A stretch of 64,000 nucleotides of DNA from Anarhynchus alexandrinus (lineage: Eukaryota > Chordata > Aves > Charadriiformes > Charadriidae): NCBI GenBank assembly GCA_008711295.1, contig VUYV01000180.1, positions 1,976,511 to 2,040,510 on the forward strand, read 5' to 3'. The notes below the pieces were generated by a model that saw only the letters and a list, made by a program, of their open reading frames with translations, did no database searches and was not told the origin of the DNA. Position 1 is the first letter of the stretch. The number at the start of each line of letters is the position of its first letter. Shown in pieces: positions 62,800 to 64,000 of this stretch. The position numbers were made by a program, and so were the translations under genes.

Positions 62800-63725
62800 A
62801 TTTCCTTCTTGATCTTTAGTTTGACCAGCAGGTCTCAATGCAGCCATACCAATCTCTTGCCTTCCTTTCCTGATTTCTTATACCTGGGAATCGAAAACTC
62901 TTGCGCTTTATAGAAAGATCTGCCAGCTCTATTCTGCTCCGTTGTTCCTGAGAGCAGTTTCCCAGGAGGATCCTATTGACTAACTCCTTAAAGAGCTGGA
63001 ATTTTGTTTTCCTAAAATTCAGGGTCCTGACTTTACTCCTTGCCTGACCCATATCCCTCAGGACTGCGAACTCTGCCAGTGCATGATAACTCAGCCCAGG
63101 CTGCCTCCAATCTTGATGTCACTGATTAGCTCATTTGCATTGGTGACCAGCAGGTGCAGTATCGCATCCCCTCTGGTAGGGCTGTCTATTACGTGGCTTA
63201 AGAAGTTATCTTCGATGCATTCCGGGAGTCTCCTGGATTGCCTATAGCTCGCCATGCTACTTTTCCGGCAGATATCAGGGTCATTGAAGTCCCGCAGCAG
63301 GATGAGAGCCTGCAAGCCTCCTGTAGCTGGAGTGAGAAGGTGTTGTCAATTGGGCGGCCTGTAGTAAACACCATCCACAATGTTCCCTTTGTTGCCTTGA
63401 TCTCTAATTCTTACCCATAAGCTTTCAGCTTGCTCATGGCTATTCGTCAGAGACAGTTCTTCACACTCTATCCATTTCTTGATGTAGAGGGCAACGCCTC
63501 CGCCCCTCCTTCCTGGCCTGTCCCTTCTGAACAGCCTGTAGCCATCAATTGCTGCACGCCAGTCATGGAATTCATCCCACCATATTTCAGTAATGGCAAC
63601 CAGGTCTTAGCTTTGTAGCAGCACAGTGGCTTCCAACTCCTTGTTTGTTGCCCATGCTGCTTGCATTGGTGTGGAGGCACTTTAGCTGGGCTGTTGGCAG
63701 TGTCACCTTCTTGGAGGAACACCTC
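62800..63725 (-). pseudogene. CR1 ORF2 endonuclease remnant
   Basis: The minus strand carries pieces of the apurinic-type endonuclease that CR1 uses to nick its target. Seen are a WWDE-like region altered to YGGMNSM at about 63560, a sequence around the YRPP position near 63355, and RDFNDPDIC near 63290, which corresponds to the GDFNHPDIC motif of the family with the core Asp-Phe-Asn kept. The pieces lie in at least two frames, so the gene is broken. The domain is followed in element order by the reverse transcriptase remnant at 61.5-62.4 kb. Confidence 0.75.
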
Positions 63726-64000
63726 TTGATTCCTTTGAGGTGTTTCACTGGTGCTTCCCTCTTGGCTCCTATTACCTCACGAGCCTTGTCTCATCCCTGG
63801 AAGACCTCATGTGTGCTGCAGTGTGGCCAGCACGTCTCAGAGCAACTGGCTAAGGGCCCTCACTAGCATCTTGTCCCTCTAACCTTGGCATATCATCCCA
63901 CCGCTTGTCATGGAAAGCCTGATATTGTCCCCTTTCCCCTTCAAGCCTAGTTTAAAGCTCCTTGATATTCACATAGCTAAAGAGACTGAAATTCAACCCT

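Larger units (their letters stand above)
47917..64000 (+). other. NALF1: NALF1 intron 1 (5' part)
   Basis: Everything after the exon 1 donor is read as intron: no second family exon was recognised. It contains the assembly gap, the tail of the CpG island to about 48.6 kb, a second CpG cluster at about 49.97-50.29 kb, a degraded inverted-repeat element at 53.35-53.47 kb, poly-A (54088-54104), poly-G (54758-54769) and poly-T (56648-56663) runs, and a long antisense CR1 from 60.9 kb. The stretches 48.65-49.95 kb, 50.3-53.3 kb and 53.5-60.9 kb are otherwise AT-rich and hold no gene that I can support. This intron is very long in related genomes as I recall. Confidence 0.85.
60894..64000 (-). mobile_element. 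CR1-type LINE, antisense, runs off the window end
   Basis: The element reads on the minus strand. Its 3' end is the pair of octamer-like ATTCTATG units seen reversed at 60894-60910, followed (in plus coordinates) by the typical CR1 tail with TTGGAAGGGACC. Further along come the 3' end of the reverse transcriptase, its catalytic region at 61.7-62.4 kb and endonuclease remnants at 62.8-63.7 kb. At over 3.1 kb it is the longest repeat here, and its 5' end is outside the window. Frameshifts and stops show that it is dead. CR1 elements move by target-primed reverse transcription and usually end in such short repeats rather than poly-A. Confidence 0.9.

Noticed and set aside
1..64000. CRISPR arrays, bacterial-type operons, rRNA genes or endogenous retrovirus coding regions
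   Set aside because: None seen. Composition, splice signals and CR1 elements indicate a bird nuclear genome, and no retroviral gene was recognised.

Overview
The window looks like a piece of a bird chromosome. It is an AT-rich, gene-poor vertebrate sequence whose recognisable interspersed repeats are all CR1-type LINEs or older amniote elements, and no mammalian SINEs were seen. The one recognisable protein-coding gene is NALF1 (FAM155A), on the plus strand. Only its first coding exon is present, at 47098-47916. The start sits in a large CpG island, and the sequence after the donor at 47917 is the opening part of a first intron that runs off the window.

Layout. 1-46000 is intergenic sequence upstream of NALF1. 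It is mostly unique and AT-rich, with a TTTC microsatellite (7.4 kb), a GC-richer patch (11.3-11.7 kb), a short exon-like patch (17.5 kb), a decayed CR1 carrying a nested younger CR1 tail (20.2-21.7 kb), a well preserved 5'-truncated CR1 (22.4-23.7 kb), a pentanucleotide microsatellite (25.9 kb), a GC-richer island (32.6-33.6 kb), a trinucleotide microsatellite (35.3 kb), an orphan CpG cluster with a strong splice donor (38.6-39.0 kb) and an ancient antisense CR1 (44.8-45.1 kb). About 46.0-48.6 kb is the NALF1 CpG island, with a probable TATA-less promoter, a long 5' leader holding several ATG-initiated uORFs, coding exon 1, and a 174-base assembly gap just inside intron 1. 48.6-64 kb is intron 1, with a second CpG cluster at 50 kb, a degraded inverted-repeat element at 53.4 kb and a long antisense CR1 from 60.9 kb to the window end that retains endonuclease and reverse transcriptase remnants.

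Biology. From knowledge of the family, NALF1 is an auxiliary membrane subunit of the NALCN sodium-leak channel, which sets resting excitability of neurons. The most interesting local features are the organisation of its 5' leader (a uORF whose stop codon overlaps the main start codon, and a uORF predicted to encode a small hydrophobic peptide) and the two orphan CpG clusters that could be unannotated promoters or enhancers. I found no evidence of an exotic multi-gene system. Repeat-family names and exact repeat ends are from recognition by eye, not from a database search.
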